A stretch of 64,000 nt of DNA from Psychrobacter jeotgali (GCF_904846315.1 NZ_CAJHAF010000001.1:806001-870000); one strand, 5' to 3'. Shown: positions 27,749 to 37,501, numbered from the stretch's first letter. Notes: generated by a model not told the origin, from the letters alone. Made by a program: numbers and translations.

Positions 27749-29440
27749 TTAAGCCTGATTTTCTAAATGCTGGTTGCGTAGCTGTTGGCGTAGTACTTTG
27801 CCGACATTGGACTTGGGTAGCTCGTTGACAAACTCGATATAGCGCGGACATTTATAACCAGTCAGATTGTCCAAAGCAAAGTCCTTAATGTCCTCTGTAG
27901 TTACGTTTTTGTTCGCAGGTACCACATATATTTTGACCGCTTCACCTTGGCGTTCATCAGGGATGCCAATGACCGCACAATCAATGATACCCTCACAATC
28001 GAGCATCACCGACTCCAGCTCATTAGGATAGACATTAAAGCCTGAGACCAAAATCATATCTTTTTTGCGATCAAGCAAAGTAAAGTAACCCTCATCGTTC
28101 ATACTGACAATATCACCGGTACGAAAATAGCCATCTTTAGTAAAGCTGTCACTATTATCGTGGTTGAAATAACCAGAGGTGACATTGGGGCCCTTAATAC
28201 ACATCTCACCCGCTTGACCCACGCCTAAACGCTGATTATCTTCATCAAGGACAATGATATCGACACTAGGGACGGGCACGCCAATAGTACCGTTAAATTT
28301 GCGATCAGTGATAATATTAGCAGTGCCCGCCGCCACGCCTTCAGTCATGCCCCAGCCCTCGACCATAGGACAGCCTGTAACCTCCAACCAGCGCTTTGCA
28401 GTCTGCTCAGTAGCTGCCATACCGCCCGCTTGGGTGATACGTAGCGAGCTGAAGTCTAGTTTTTGAAAGTTTGGCTGATCAAGCAAACCTTTAAATAGCG
28501 TGTTTACCGCAGGGAAGATATGGAAAGGTTGCTTGGATAAGGTCTTGATAAATCCTGGCATATCGCGTGGATTGGGTACTAAGATAAAGGTATAACCTGA
28601 GCGCATGCCGAGCAGGCTTAGCATAAAAGCGAAAATATGATACAGCGGTAACGCCATCACCATATTGATATACACCTCATCAATCTCTGAGGTAACAGGG
28701 CGATACCAAGCTTCTGATTGTAGCGCCGCTGCCACAATATTACGCTGGGTTAATATCGTACCCTTTGATAGTCCGGTCGTGCCGCCGGTATATTGCAGGA
28801 CTGCTTTTTGTTCTAAGGACATTTTTGGTGCTTGATATGGTAGCGTTTTACCTAACTTCAGCACCTCAGGGAACTTGTTTACCTCATGCTTGGGGTCGTT
28901 GAGTTTATATTTAGGTACTAATCGTTTGACTTGACGAACTATGGTATTGACCAGCACGCCTTTTAGACCCATCATATCGCCCATTTTTGACAACACAATC
29001 CGCTTGATAGCGGTCTCATCGACCACTTGTTCCAAAGCTTGAGCAAAATTATCTACAATAAAAATAACTTTAGCACCTGAGTCGTTAAGCTGGTGACGGA
29101 GCTCACGGCCGGTATATAAAGGGTTAATAGGAGTGCAAACGAAGCCCGCTCGCAAAATACCGATCATCGTTGGTAGATACTGCGGGACGTTTGGCATCAT
29201 TAATGCCACGATAGTTCCTTTGGGTAAACCTTGGGCCTGTAACCAAGCAGCAATAGCTAATGAAGCCTCGTCAATATCGCCATAAGTATGAGTGACGCCC
29301 ATACAGATGCTCAAAGGATGCATACGAAAGCGGTTAAAGCTTTCTTCATACAAATTCATTAGGCTGCTGTATTGGTTGGGATCAATAGTCTTAGGTACAT
29401 TGGTGGGATAATGATTTAGCCAAGGTTTATCTTCTGACAT
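27749..29440 (-). CDS. fadD: Long-chain fatty acid CoA ligase, paralogue 1
   Basis: The 563-residue AMP-forming ligase activates fatty acids to acyl-CoA with ATP. It has the AMP-binding P-loop YTGGTTGLSKGTILTQRN, the acyl-adenylate motif EGWGMTEGVA, YFRTGDIVSM and the C-terminal lysine in LPKSNVGKVLRQQL. Length and motifs fit FadD. AGGA eight bases before ATG 29440 supports the start. A closely similar gene lies upstream on the same strand with its own terminator between them, so each has its own promoter. Both N termini (WLNHYPTNVPKTIDPNQYSSLM) are nearly identical. Confidence 0.94.
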   Translation of the reverse strand: MSEDKPWLNHYPTNVPKTIDPNQYSSLMNLYEESFNRFRMHPLSICMGVTHTYGDIDEASLAIAAWLQAQGLPKGTIVALMMPNVPQYLPTMIGILRAGFVCTPINPLYTGRELRHQLNDSGAKVIFIVDNFAQALEQVVDETAIKRIVLSKMGDMMGLKGVLVNTIVRQVKRLVPKYKLNDPKHEVNKFPEVLKLGKTLPYQAPKMSLEQKAVLQYTGGTTGLSKGTILTQRNIVAAALQSEAWYRPVTSEIDEVYINMVMALPLYHIFAFMLSLLGMRSGYTFILVPNPRDMPGFIKTLSKQPFHIFPAVNTLFKGLLDQPNFQKLDFSSLRITQAGGMAATEQTAKRWLEVTGCPMVEGWGMTEGVAAGTANIITDRKFNGTIGVPVPSVDIIVLDEDNQRLGVGQAGEMCIKGPNVTSGYFNHDNSDSFTKDGYFRTGDIVSMNDEGYFTLLDRKKDMILVSGFNVYPNELESVMLDCEGIIDCAVIGIPDERQGEAVKIYVVPANKNVTTEDIKDFALDNLTGYKCPRYIEFVNELPKSNVGKVLRQQLRNQHLENQA

Positions 29441-29875
29441 AATTAACGTCCTAAAAGGGTGATGATTGAGTAAATTTTTATGCGTCGTAAGACTTGAGTC
29501 ATTGTTTATAGAGAATAATGCTGATTAATCAAAGCTATCAGGTGTTAGGCTGAGTTTTAAAGATTATTATGCAGATGAGCCGAACTTTTTTGGCTTGGTT
29601 TTTAGATTAATCAGCTACTGATATAACAATAACTGACAGGAGAGTAACATAGTAGCAACCTAAAACTGTATTTTTAACCAAAGACTTAGCAGTTTGTAAA
29701 ATTATATGGACAAACGAAATTTAGTTAATCAAGTTAAAGGCGATTTACGGTCATAAAAACAGATAAGCTGAAAATTTGACCAAAAAAAGAGCCTTTTACT
29801 TAATAAAAGGCTCTAGAGAATAGAATTGGGTAAGACTGATTGGAATTAATTGGAACTGATTGATAGCTACTGCAG
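29441..29875. other. 435-base gap between the two fadD genes
   Basis: It contains the terminator of the upstream fadD at 29781-29814 and must hold the promoter of the downstream fadD. A FadR- or PsrA-type operator could not be identified by eye. Confidence 0.5.
29781..29814 (-). terminator. Intrinsic terminator after fadD paralogue 2
   Basis: Read on the minus strand, an 11-base-pair stem (AGAGCCTTTTA with TAAAAGGCTCT) is followed by a run of seven T. It lies 60 bases after the end of the upstream fadD gene. Confidence 0.9.
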
Positions 29876-31597
29876 TTAAAGATTATTTTCTAAAGGATGA
29901 TTTTCTAAAGGATAATCGGCTAAGTGTTTTTCACGCAGTTTTTGCCGTAATACTTTTCCGACATTAGACTTGGGTAAATCAGTCACAAATTCGATATAAC
30001 TCGGGCATTTATAACCGGTTAGATTATCTAAGGCAAAGTCTTTAACTACTTCTGCAGTGACATTGCTATCCGCAGGCACGATATAGAATTTAACCGCTTC
30101 ACCTTGGCGTTCATCAGGAATGCCAATGACCGCACAATCTATAATACCGTCACAATCGAGCATCACCGACTCAAGCTCGTTAGGGTAAACATTAAAACCT
30201 GAGACCAAAATCATATCTTTTTTGCGATCAAGTAAGGTTATATAGCCTTTTTCGTCCATGCTGACAATGTCACCAGTACGGAAGTAACCGTCTTGGGTAA
30301 AGCTATCACTACTGTCACGATTAAAATAACCAGAGGTGACATTAGGGCCTTTGATACACATCTCGCCCGCTTGACCCACGCCGACACGCTGGTCATTATC
30401 ATCGATTATGATTACATCAACGCTAGGTACAGGTAGACCAATGGTGCCATTAAACTGGGTATTGGTGACGATATTGGCGGTACCGACAGCGACGCCTTCG
30501 GTCATGCCCCAACCTTCAATCATGGCACAACCTGTAACCTCCAGCCAGCGTGTTGCCGTCTGCTCAGTAGCTGCCATACCGCCGGCCTGCGACATACGTA
30601 ATGCGCTGAAGTTTAGCTGTTGAAACTTTGGATGATCAAGTAGACCTTTGAATAGAGTATTGACCGCCGGTATAACATGGAAGGGCTGCTTAGATAAGGT
30701 TTTGACAAACCCTGGGATATCGCGGGGATTGGGTACTAGGATGAAGGTATAACCTGAGCGCATGCCCAGTAGGCTGAGCATAAAAGCGAAAATATGATAC
30801 AGCGGTAACGCCATCACCATATTAATATAAACGTCTGCAAATTCTTTGGTAATAGGACGCGACCACGCTTCTGATTGCAATGCCGCTGCTACGATATTAC
30901 GCTGGGTCAATATCGTACCTTTTGATAGTCCCGTAGTCCCGCCAGTATATTGCAAAAAGGCAGTTTGATCTAAAGTCGCCTTTGGTTCTTGAAAGGGCAG
31001 GGTTTTGCCTTTTTTGAGGACGTCAGGGAACTTGGTGACCTCATGTTTGGGGTCATCTAATTGATATTTAGGCACTAAGCGTTTGACTTGACGGACAATA
31101 GTATTTACTAAAATACCTTTTAGTCCCATCATATCGCCCATTTTTGACAGTACGATACGCTTAATCGAGGTTTCACCGACCACTTGCTCTAATGCCTGAG
31201 CGAAATTATCAACGATAAAAATAACCTGAGCCCCTGAGTCCGTCAATTGATGGCGGAGCTCACGACCCGTATAAAGTGGATTGACCGGGGTACAAATGTA
31301 GCCTGCGCGTAAGATACCAATCATCGTAGGCAGATACTGCGGGACGTTGGGCATCATCAATGCTACAACGCTACCTTTTGGCAGGTTTTGCGCTTGTAAC
31401 CATGCGGCTACCGCTAGCGAAGCCTCTTCTATTTCGCCATAAGTATGGGTAACTCCCATGCAGATACTCATAGGATGCAAACGAAAGCGATTAAAGCATT
31501 CCCCGTACAGCTCCATTAAGCTGCTGTATTGATTGGGATCAATAGTTTTAGGTACATTAGGAGGATATTGAGCGAGCCAAGGTTTTTCCAAGTTCAT
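29876..31597 (-). CDS. fadD: Long-chain fatty acid CoA ligase, paralogue 2
   Basis: The 573-residue ligase carries the same motifs as its neighbour (YTGGTTGLSKGTILTQRN, EGWGMTEGVA, YFRTGDIVSM, LPKSNVGKVLRQKL) and matches it over almost the whole length, indicating tandem duplication. It ends with a short tail containing a PLEN repeat (YPLENHPLENNL) that the other copy lacks. AAGGA eight bases before the ATG at 31597 supports the start. The copies may differ in chain-length preference or regulation. Confidence 0.94.
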   Translation of the reverse strand: MNLEKPWLAQYPPNVPKTIDPNQYSSLMELYGECFNRFRLHPMSICMGVTHTYGEIEEASLAVAAWLQAQNLPKGSVVALMMPNVPQYLPTMIGILRAGYICTPVNPLYTGRELRHQLTDSGAQVIFIVDNFAQALEQVVGETSIKRIVLSKMGDMMGLKGILVNTIVRQVKRLVPKYQLDDPKHEVTKFPDVLKKGKTLPFQEPKATLDQTAFLQYTGGTTGLSKGTILTQRNIVAAALQSEAWSRPITKEFADVYINMVMALPLYHIFAFMLSLLGMRSGYTFILVPNPRDIPGFVKTLSKQPFHVIPAVNTLFKGLLDHPKFQQLNFSALRMSQAGGMAATEQTATRWLEVTGCAMIEGWGMTEGVAVGTANIVTNTQFNGTIGLPVPSVDVIIIDDNDQRVGVGQAGEMCIKGPNVTSGYFNRDSSDSFTQDGYFRTGDIVSMDEKGYITLLDRKKDMILVSGFNVYPNELESVMLDCDGIIDCAVIGIPDERQGEAVKFYIVPADSNVTAEVVKDFALDNLTGYKCPSYIEFVTDLPKSNVGKVLRQKLREKHLADYPLENHPLENNL

Positions 31598-31957
31598 TGT
31601 CAGAGTCCTTAATGAGAGCTACTACAAAGGATTTGACAAGGAAACGGCCATTCAATATGAGTATCTGATACTAGAAAAGTAACAGACTTGATAGAGATCA
31701 TAGCTGTTGAATGATGCGACATCCTTGTCTATCAATATTCTATGTCAGAATATTGGTGATATATTCCTGTAAGACCTAAATAATATGCATCGCTACTCTT
31801 TAGCCGATTGATATTAATAAGTTTAACCTTTATCACTAACAAATAGTAACATGGTAGTAACAATATTTAATATTGCTAGAATTGGACTGACTAGTACGTA
31901 AAAAAATATAGACAAAGCTGAATTTTACTCGGTGAATATAAAAAGTAAAAATAAAGG
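31598..31957. other. 360-base gap between fadD and fetB
   Basis: It should contain the promoter of fadD paralogue 2 and the end of the fetAB transcript. A perfect 9-base inverted repeat (CAATATTCT, 5-base spacer, AGAATATTG) at 31733-31755 lies about 140 bases before the fadD start. No convincing terminator was seen after fetB. Confidence 0.5.
31733..31755. promoter_or_regulatory. Inverted repeat, possible operator upstream of fadD
   Basis: CAATATTCT and AGAATATTG are perfect complements with a 5-base spacer. It could be a repressor site or a weak hairpin; the match to a known operator was not established. Confidence 0.3.
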
Positions 31958-32731
31958 CTAAGGAATAATAAGCTGCTTTTTTTGATTAAAAAAGCGCCTA
32001 TATATAAGCAGAGCACTGATAGTGCACCCCAATGTGCTACTAACGCATATCAAAAACATAGTGACAATCTGATAGCGTACCGCTTGAGTAGGATCTGCGC
32101 CAGCTAGTATTTGACCGGTCATCATACCCGGTAGGCTTACAATACCAACGACTAGCATAGAATTTAGCGTTGGAGTCATGCCATTAATAATAGCAGCAGT
32201 TATTTGTTCGTGTACGGCCTCAAAGGGACGAGCGGACAAGCTTAGCATCATCTCAATCCGAGCTTGTTGTTCATAAAGGGCTTCGACAAGCTGATTGCTA
32301 GTCAATGAAATTGCAGTCAAAGCATTGCCTAGTATTAGACCTAGTATTGGAATAATAAACTGCGGTGTATACCAAGGCCGCACTTGTAAAATAAAGCCGA
32401 TAGCAATGATGGTAACCAATACGGCTGAAGCGCTGACAGCAATAAGGGTATCGGTAAATAGTCCTTTATAAGCCCGTTTGACCCGGCTTTTGGCCGCACT
32501 TCCTGCAATCAAAGTCATGATAGTCAGGATAATTAATACTTCATACCAGTGTTCACGAGCGAAAATCCATGCCAGCACTAGCCCAATAAAACTAAGCTGT
32601 ACTACGGTACGAATAGCAGCTATCAACAGAGTCGAGGTTAGTTTTAAACGTAACAGCCACGATACCAGCATAACAATGAGGATCAAACTGCTGGCAAGCG
32701 CAATATCTGTATAAGTTAGGATGATTTGCAT
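31958..32731 (-). CDS. fetB: FetB-type ABC transporter permease (metal export)
   Basis: The 257-residue UPF0014/FetB membrane protein has about seven hydrophobic segments and the family's IRTVVQLSFIGLVLAWIF and NGMTPTLNSMLVVGIVSLPGMMTGQILAGADPTQAVRYQI phrases. With FetA it forms a transporter implicated in iron export and oxidative-stress resistance in E. coli. It lies downstream of fetA, 45 bases after its end, in the same transcription unit. Confidence 0.9.
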   Translation of the reverse strand: MQIILTYTDIALASSLILIVMLVSWLLRLKLTSTLLIAAIRTVVQLSFIGLVLAWIFAREHWYEVLIILTIMTLIAGSAAKSRVKRAYKGLFTDTLIAVSASAVLVTIIAIGFILQVRPWYTPQFIIPILGLILGNALTAISLTSNQLVEALYEQQARIEMMLSLSARPFEAVHEQITAAIINGMTPTLNSMLVVGIVSLPGMMTGQILAGADPTQAVRYQIVTMFLICVSSTLGCTISALLIYRRFFNQKKQLIIP

Positions 32732-32776
32732 ATCAGCGGTACCTATAGGTGATGGTTCAACACGTTTTAGTTTTAA

Positions 32777-33667
32777 TTATTTAGCGCCTGAGTAAGGGCT
32801 AGACATCTCCGTTAATATTCCTGCCTGCATATGCCAATGTTTATCTGCTAGTGGCATAATATCTTCCGTGTCATGAGTCACCCATAGCATAGCCCGTTGA
32901 GGCTTAGCCTGTAACCAATGCATCAATAACTTTACCAGTTTGCTTGAGGTTTCACTGTCTAATGCGGCTGTTGGTTCATCTAATAACAGCACTTGCGGTG
33001 ATAATTGTAGTAGGCGTAGAGTATTGACCAGTTGACGCTCACCCCCTGATAGATGGCTGGTAGGCTGCTGCAAAAATTCAGCGGTGCGCTCCAAATAAGC
33101 CAGATTTTCGATATGCCACTGACTATCAAAACGGCTTTTTTTATGAGCTTGCAACTGATATGGCATCTGCAGGTTATCAAGGACGCTGCCTTCCAGTAGT
33201 TGTGGATGTTGAGCAAGCAAAGCCACCTGCGCGCGCCACTGTGTAGGCGAGGTATCATGAATACTATACTGGAGGTTATCGCGGTGATCGAGGTTAGGAT
33301 AGTGCCAAACATTACCGGTATCCATCGGAGCTAATCCTGCTAGCACTCGTAGTAACACTGATTTTCCGCTACCAGAATGACCGGTTAGTACAGTAACTTG
33401 GCCAGCTAGTAATGTGCCACTTACGCCCGCTAACAGGGTGCGTTCATGAGTCGAGGCAGACTTATTAGTACCGAGCTTATCTGTTATTTTTGTTAACCAT
33501 GACTTATAGAATGGAGAAGGAGAGGCTTTAGAAAAACCAGTCTGTCTATCATCTTCACTAGCAGCATCCCGAGTATGCTTAGCAGATTCAGCTAAGCCAA
33601 TAGGGTGTTGGCCATATATCCAAATATCTTTGAAGCCTAGTATGGGATTGTTGACCTCAATATTCAT
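32777..33667 (-). CDS. fetA: FetA-type ABC transporter ATPase
   Basis: The 296-residue ATPase drives FetB. It shows Walker A in LTGHSGSGKSVLLRVLAGL, the Q-loop region LLAQHPQLLEGSVLDNL, signature LSGGERQ, Walker B LLLDEPTAALD and the switch histidine in WVTHD. Between the first strand and Walker A there is an insertion of about 50 residues rich in Ser, Lys and Asp, longer than in E. coli FetA. The ATG at 33667 lies inside the end of the upstream thioesterase gene, overlapping it by 11 bases and implying coupled translation; longer upstream readings would run inside that gene in another frame. Confidence 0.87.
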   Translation of the reverse strand: MNIEVNNPILGFKDIWIYGQHPIGLAESAKHTRDAASEDDRQTGFSKASPSPFYKSWLTKITDKLGTNKSASTHERTLLAGVSGTLLAGQVTVLTGHSGSGKSVLLRVLAGLAPMDTGNVWHYPNLDHRDNLQYSIHDTSPTQWRAQVALLAQHPQLLEGSVLDNLQMPYQLQAHKKSRFDSQWHIENLAYLERTAEFLQQPTSHLSGGERQLVNTLRLLQLSPQVLLLDEPTAALDSETSSKLVKLLMHWLQAKPQRAMLWVTHDTEDIMPLADKHWHMQAGILTEMSSPYSGAK

Positions 33668-34247
33668 CGGTATGATGCGTGATAGCTTGTTGAATGGTAT
33701 CATGTAGCTTTTGCGGGACGCGGATAGGGCGGATTGGAGTAGCGTTAGGTAATGCAGCAAGAGCACTAGTGTCATTTTTTGAAATTGGCGTTGAAGGTTC
33801 AGGTTTAGTTTGATTCTGCACGCAAGCAATAATAATTTTGGCGCTACTTAATAGCGTGTGGCTCTCGGGCAAGTCGTCATTTGTTGCTAAATTGCGGTGA
33901 ATGCTTTGATGGAAGACAATACTGGCAGGTTTTAGTTCTACTTGATCAATACGTACACTAATAACCTCATCTAAGAGGATGGCTTTACGATATTGCAACT
34001 GCGCTTGGCTGACCACAAAATGCTGAATTTCTCCATCGTCAGTTTGCAAAAAATAACCCGGAAGTCCAAGCTTGCTAAACCAATCACGGCGGCAATTCTC
34101 AAAAAACACTAAGTGATTGGCGTGATAGACGATACCGCCGGCGTCAGTATGATTGATATAAATGGGATAATCAGCAGTAAATAGAGGGGAAGCAGTGCCT
34201 TTTTGTGCTGTTGTTGTAGACGTGGAGCGGGTTGATTTATTTGGCAT
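33657..34247 (-). CDS. 4HBT-fold acyl-CoA thioesterase
   Basis: The 196-residue protein has the YbgC/FcbC-like hotdog motif YINHTDAGGIVYHANHLVFFENCRRDWF with an acidic active-site residue in HTDAGG, then the beta-sheet core and a C-terminal basic tail. It hydrolyses acyl-CoA; the natural substrate is not defined. It overlaps the start of fetA by 11 bases. A functional tie to metal export is not obvious, so the coupling may reflect convenience of expression. Confidence 0.85.
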   Translation of the reverse strand: MPNKSTRSTSTTTAQKGTASPLFTADYPIYINHTDAGGIVYHANHLVFFENCRRDWFSKLGLPGYFLQTDDGEIQHFVVSQAQLQYRKAILLDEVISVRIDQVELKPASIVFHQSIHRNLATNDDLPESHTLLSSAKIIIACVQNQTKPEPSTPISKNDTSALAALPNATPIRPIRVPQKLHDTIQQAITHHTDEY

Positions 34248-34470
34248 AAAATGACTCGATAAATAATTAAGGTTTTATTTACAGTTATGATAATGACGTT
34301 CAGCTAAAGACTCAAGGTTCTTATCATTAACTTATGACCAACAACCTCATTATCAAACTAATAATAAGCAAAAGTTTAGTAATCCATAGATGCAAATAGT
34401 TTCTTTATAATAAATAGTTTCTAAGCTATCTAAAAAGTATAAACCAGTAAATAATAATATAGGACAACGT

Positions 34471-35295
34471 ATGACTCGTTTTGTAAGCTTTAATATTAAC
34501 GGTATTCGCGCCCGTCAACATCAGCTAGAAGCCGTACAAGCGGTAATAAATCCTGACGTTATGGGTCTGCAGGAAACTAAAGTCCACGATGACCAATTTC
34601 CCTTAAAAAATGTAGAGGGTTTAGGTTATCACGTCGAATACTTCGGTCAAAAAGCCCATTATGGGGTAGCATTATTGTCCAAAGTGGCGCCTATATTTGT
34701 GCAAAAAGGCTTTCCGGGTGAAGACGAGGAGGCGCAAAAGCGCTTTATTCATGCGCGTTATTTATTGCAAGGGCGCGAGGTTGATGTGCTTAATGGCTAC
34801 TTTCCGCAAGGTGAAAGCCAAGATCATCCGACCAAATTCCCTATGAAGCGTGCTTATTATGCTGATCTTATCGCTTATATTGATACCCTAAAAGCGGAAG
34901 GGCGCTCGATGATTATCATGGGTGATATGAATGTAGCACCCGAAGATACTGATGTGGGTATTGGTGAAGCCAATGCGAAGCGCTGGCTTAAGAATAGAAA
35001 AACCTCTTTTTTGCCCGAAGAGCGCGAATGGTATGAGTCTTTAATGTCACGTGAGCTCATAGATACTTACCGCTTGCATTATCCCACTAGCACGGAATTT
35101 TATAGCTGGTTTGACTATCGTAGCCGTGGTTTTAATGATGATCCTAAGCGTGGTTTACGTATCGATCATATTTTATGTACTACAGATTTAGTAGACCAAT
35201 GTGTGGATGCGGGTATTAGCTATGAGCTACGAGCAATGGAAAAACCCTCTGATCATGCCCCAATATGGTCAGCATTTGACTTGAGTAAAGTATAG
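34471..35295 (+). CDS. xthA: Exodeoxyribonuclease III
   Basis: The 274-residue protein is an AP endonuclease/3'-5' exonuclease of the EEP family for base-excision repair. Motifs include SFNINGIRARQHQL, LQETKVHD (metal-binding Glu), GQKAHYGVALLSK, the catalytic IIMGDMNVAPEDTDVGI, and SDHAPIW at the C terminus. Length and start (ATG 34471) are typical. The gene stands alone before argJ. Confidence 0.95.
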   Translation: MTRFVSFNINGIRARQHQLEAVQAVINPDVMGLQETKVHDDQFPLKNVEGLGYHVEYFGQKAHYGVALLSKVAPIFVQKGFPGEDEEAQKRFIHARYLLQGREVDVLNGYFPQGESQDHPTKFPMKRAYYADLIAYIDTLKAEGRSMIIMGDMNVAPEDTDVGIGEANAKRWLKNRKTSFLPEEREWYESLMSRELIDTYRLHYPTSTEFYSWFDYRSRGFNDDPKRGLRIDHILCTTDLVDQCVDAGISYELRAMEKPSDHAPIWSAFDLSKV

Positions 35296-35362
35296 TTTTA
35301 ATCTTTATTTCTATTAACAGACCCTAATATTTTTATCAAAATGACTCAAAAAAGGATTTACT

Positions 35363-36601
35363 ATGGCTGTCGGCAACGTTGCAGTACCCAATACTATTTA
35401 TCCCATCGACGGTATCTCTCTTAGTACTACTGCCACCGGCGTGCGCTATAAAGATCGTGATGATCTAGTGGTTATCAAAATTGCTGAGACGGCAGCAACG
35501 GCAGTTGTTACTACCAAAAACACTTTTTGCGCCGCACCTGTACGAGTACTGCGTGAACACTTTAGTCAGTCCAGTCCGCGTTATTTAATTACCAATACCG
35601 GCAATGCTAATGCGGGTACTGGCGCTGATGGTATACGCCGTGCTCAAGATATCTGTACAGCGCTAGCACAAAAGGCTGGGGTAGATACTCAGGCAGTACT
35701 GCCGTTTTCTACTGGCGTTATTGGCGAGCCTTTGAACAGTGAGGCGGTAATAGCAGGGTTAGATAGTGCTTTGGCTAATTTGGGTTCTGATAATTGGCTA
35801 GCGGCAGCGAACGGTATTCGAACCACCGATACCATCCCTAAGCTTGCCAGCCAAAAAGTCGAGATTGACAGCGCTACTGATAAAAGTGTGAGCTACCACA
35901 TTACTGGTATCTCCAAAGGCTCAGGTATGATTCGCCCCAATATGGCAACTATGCTGGGCTACGTGGCTACCGATGCTAATATTGCAGCAGATTTATTGCA
36001 AGAGATGCTTATCGCTATTAATGAGCAGTCCTTCAACCGTATTACCGTCGATGGTGATATGTCTACCAATGATTGCTGTGTGCTGATAGCTACGGCTACC
36101 GCCAGCTCAGAGCTGATAGATAGTACTGATCATCCACACTATCAGCCATTATTTACTGCCTTAACCGAAGTGTTTGTACGCTTGGCACAACTGATTGTGC
36201 GTGATGGTGAAGGGGCTACCAAGTTTATCACCGTTAAGGTAACGGGCGGCAAAACCACCCAAGAATGCTGCGATGTGGCTTACGCAGTAGCGCACTCGCC
36301 TTTGGTTAAAACCGCCTTTTTTGCCAGCGATGCCAATTGGGGACGTATTTTAGCGGCCGTAGGTTATGCTGGTATCGACGATTTAGATACCGATCAAGTT
36401 GATGTCTCACTAAATGAGGTTATGATTTGCCAAAACGGGGTGGTAGCTCCGAATTATACCGAGGCAGCTGGTAAAGAAGTCATGAGTCGCCCTGAGATTA
36501 CTATCCATATCGATCTGGCTCGTGGTACAGCTAGCGATACGGTCTATACTTGTGATTTATCTCATGATTATATTAAAATTAATGCTGACTACCGTAGCTA
36601 A
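35363..36601 (+). CDS. argJ: Glutamate N-acetyltransferase / acetylornithine deacetylase (ArgJ)
   Basis: ArgJ transfers the acetyl group of acetylornithine to glutamate, making arginine synthesis cyclic. The 412-residue precursor is self-cleaved before the nucleophilic threonine in RPNMATMLGYV. Other signatures are NTGNANAGTG near the N terminus, RDGEGATKF and SDANWGRILAAVG. AAAGGATTT before the ATG at 35363 is the ribosome site. It is 67 bases downstream of xthA and could share a transcript. Confidence 0.95.
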   Translation: MAVGNVAVPNTIYPIDGISLSTTATGVRYKDRDDLVVIKIAETAATAVVTTKNTFCAAPVRVLREHFSQSSPRYLITNTGNANAGTGADGIRRAQDICTALAQKAGVDTQAVLPFSTGVIGEPLNSEAVIAGLDSALANLGSDNWLAAANGIRTTDTIPKLASQKVEIDSATDKSVSYHITGISKGSGMIRPNMATMLGYVATDANIAADLLQEMLIAINEQSFNRITVDGDMSTNDCCVLIATATASSELIDSTDHPHYQPLFTALTEVFVRLAQLIVRDGEGATKFITVKVTGGKTTQECCDVAYAVAHSPLVKTAFFASDANWGRILAAVGYAGIDDLDTDQVDVSLNEVMICQNGVVAPNYTEAAGKEVMSRPEITIHIDLARGTASDTVYTCDLSHDYIKINADYRS

Positions 36602-36889
36602 AGTGAGTTGATCCGAAGTGCTAGTTACCAAATTAACTATGCTTGCGGATTCTGATAGTTTGCTCTTGATTAATATATAACTATTTAAAGTGAGCGTAAA
36701 AATAGTTTTCAGTTGCAAATCCTGACGTTAAGTTACAAAGCAGTTATAGAGGATAGTGTTTTAAATCTCTTATACTTACTGTAGTACGACAACAAACACA
36801 GCCACCTCAATGATGATGATTTCTATTAGAATTAGGTGGTTTTAGTGATGAAAAAGATGAACAAATAGTAATTAACTGAGGAAAATATA

Positions 36890-37288
36890 ATGAAAAAATT
36901 AGCAATTGCTGCATTGATGGGTACTGTCGCTCTAGCTGGCTGTTCTACTGCTGCTCTAGATGACCAACGTACGATGGTTGTCGATGGCGAAAGAATGAAT
37001 GTCAAAGTCGTTAATATCCCAAGCTTCGACGTGGAAATTGCACCACGTAAAGCGCTTTGTGATCGTGTAAACACCCGTGGTGAAGTAGTGGAAGCTCAGT
37101 GCTTACAGTATCGTGAGACTTTCCGCAAAAACTACAACACTTTAAACGGTGATATCCAAGGTTTCACTTATGAGCCTAATTATCGCTATGTGCTAAACCT
37201 TCGTCAAGAAGCAGTAGCCGATACTCAAAGCGGTGTGGTAGAGCCTGTTTGGATCTTGAATGAAGTTATCTCAAAAACTGCTGAATAA
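36890..37288 (+). CDS. Small hypothetical lipoprotein
   Basis: The 132-residue protein has a lipoprotein signal (MKKLAIAALMGTVALAGCSTA, with lipobox LAGC). The mature part is polar, has one motif-rich stretch KALCDRVNTRGEVVEAQCLQYRETFRKNY, and lacks recognisable domains. It is probably anchored in the outer membrane. A good ribosome site (GAGGAAA) precedes the ATG, and a TTCG-loop terminator follows. Function unknown. Confidence 0.82.
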   Translation: MKKLAIAALMGTVALAGCSTAALDDQRTMVVDGERMNVKVVNIPSFDVEIAPRKALCDRVNTRGEVVEAQCLQYRETFRKNYNTLNGDIQGFTYEPNYRYVLNLRQEAVADTQSGVVEPVWILNEVISKTAE

Positions 37289-37380
37289 TTTTATCTTTAA
37301 ATTATTTAATATCTTAAATCGTTAAATCACTGATATTGTATAATTAAGTTTTTACAAGGTAAATATTTACAAGTCTAGTA

Positions 37381-37410
37381 AAAAGCCTCTAATTCGTTAG
37401 AGGCTTTTTT
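37381..37410 (+). terminator. Intrinsic terminator after the small lipoprotein
   Basis: AAAAGCCTCTAA and TTAGAGGCTTTT form a 12-base-pair perfect stem around the stable TTCG tetraloop, followed by TT. A textbook terminator. Confidence 0.94.
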
Positions 37411-37421
37411 GCATTTTGTAC

Positions 37422-37472
37422 TATAGTCAGTTGAAAGTAAAACTGTTATGTAGGTTCGAACGTGCTACTGGT
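37422..37472. repeat. Dispersed intergenic repeat, copy 2
   Basis: TATAGTCAGTTGAAAGTAAA starts this copy; the following bases align with the 11327 copy through an ACTG-TAT and a GTTCGAACGTGCT segment. It lies between the terminator above and the end of sdaA. The GGTTCGAAC inside resembles a tRNA T-loop by chance only. Confidence 0.7.
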
Positions 37473-37501
37473 ATTAATTTTACTTAAAAACACTTTTATC
37501 A

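Noticed and set aside
29833..29868. Tandem GATTGGAATTAATTGGAA-type repeat
   Set aside because: Short, imperfect low-complexity sequence between a terminator and a gene end; no evidence of function.
37449..37465. tRNA-like T-loop (GGTTCGAAC)
   Set aside because: No acceptor stem, anticodon arm or CCA; it is part of the dispersed repeat.
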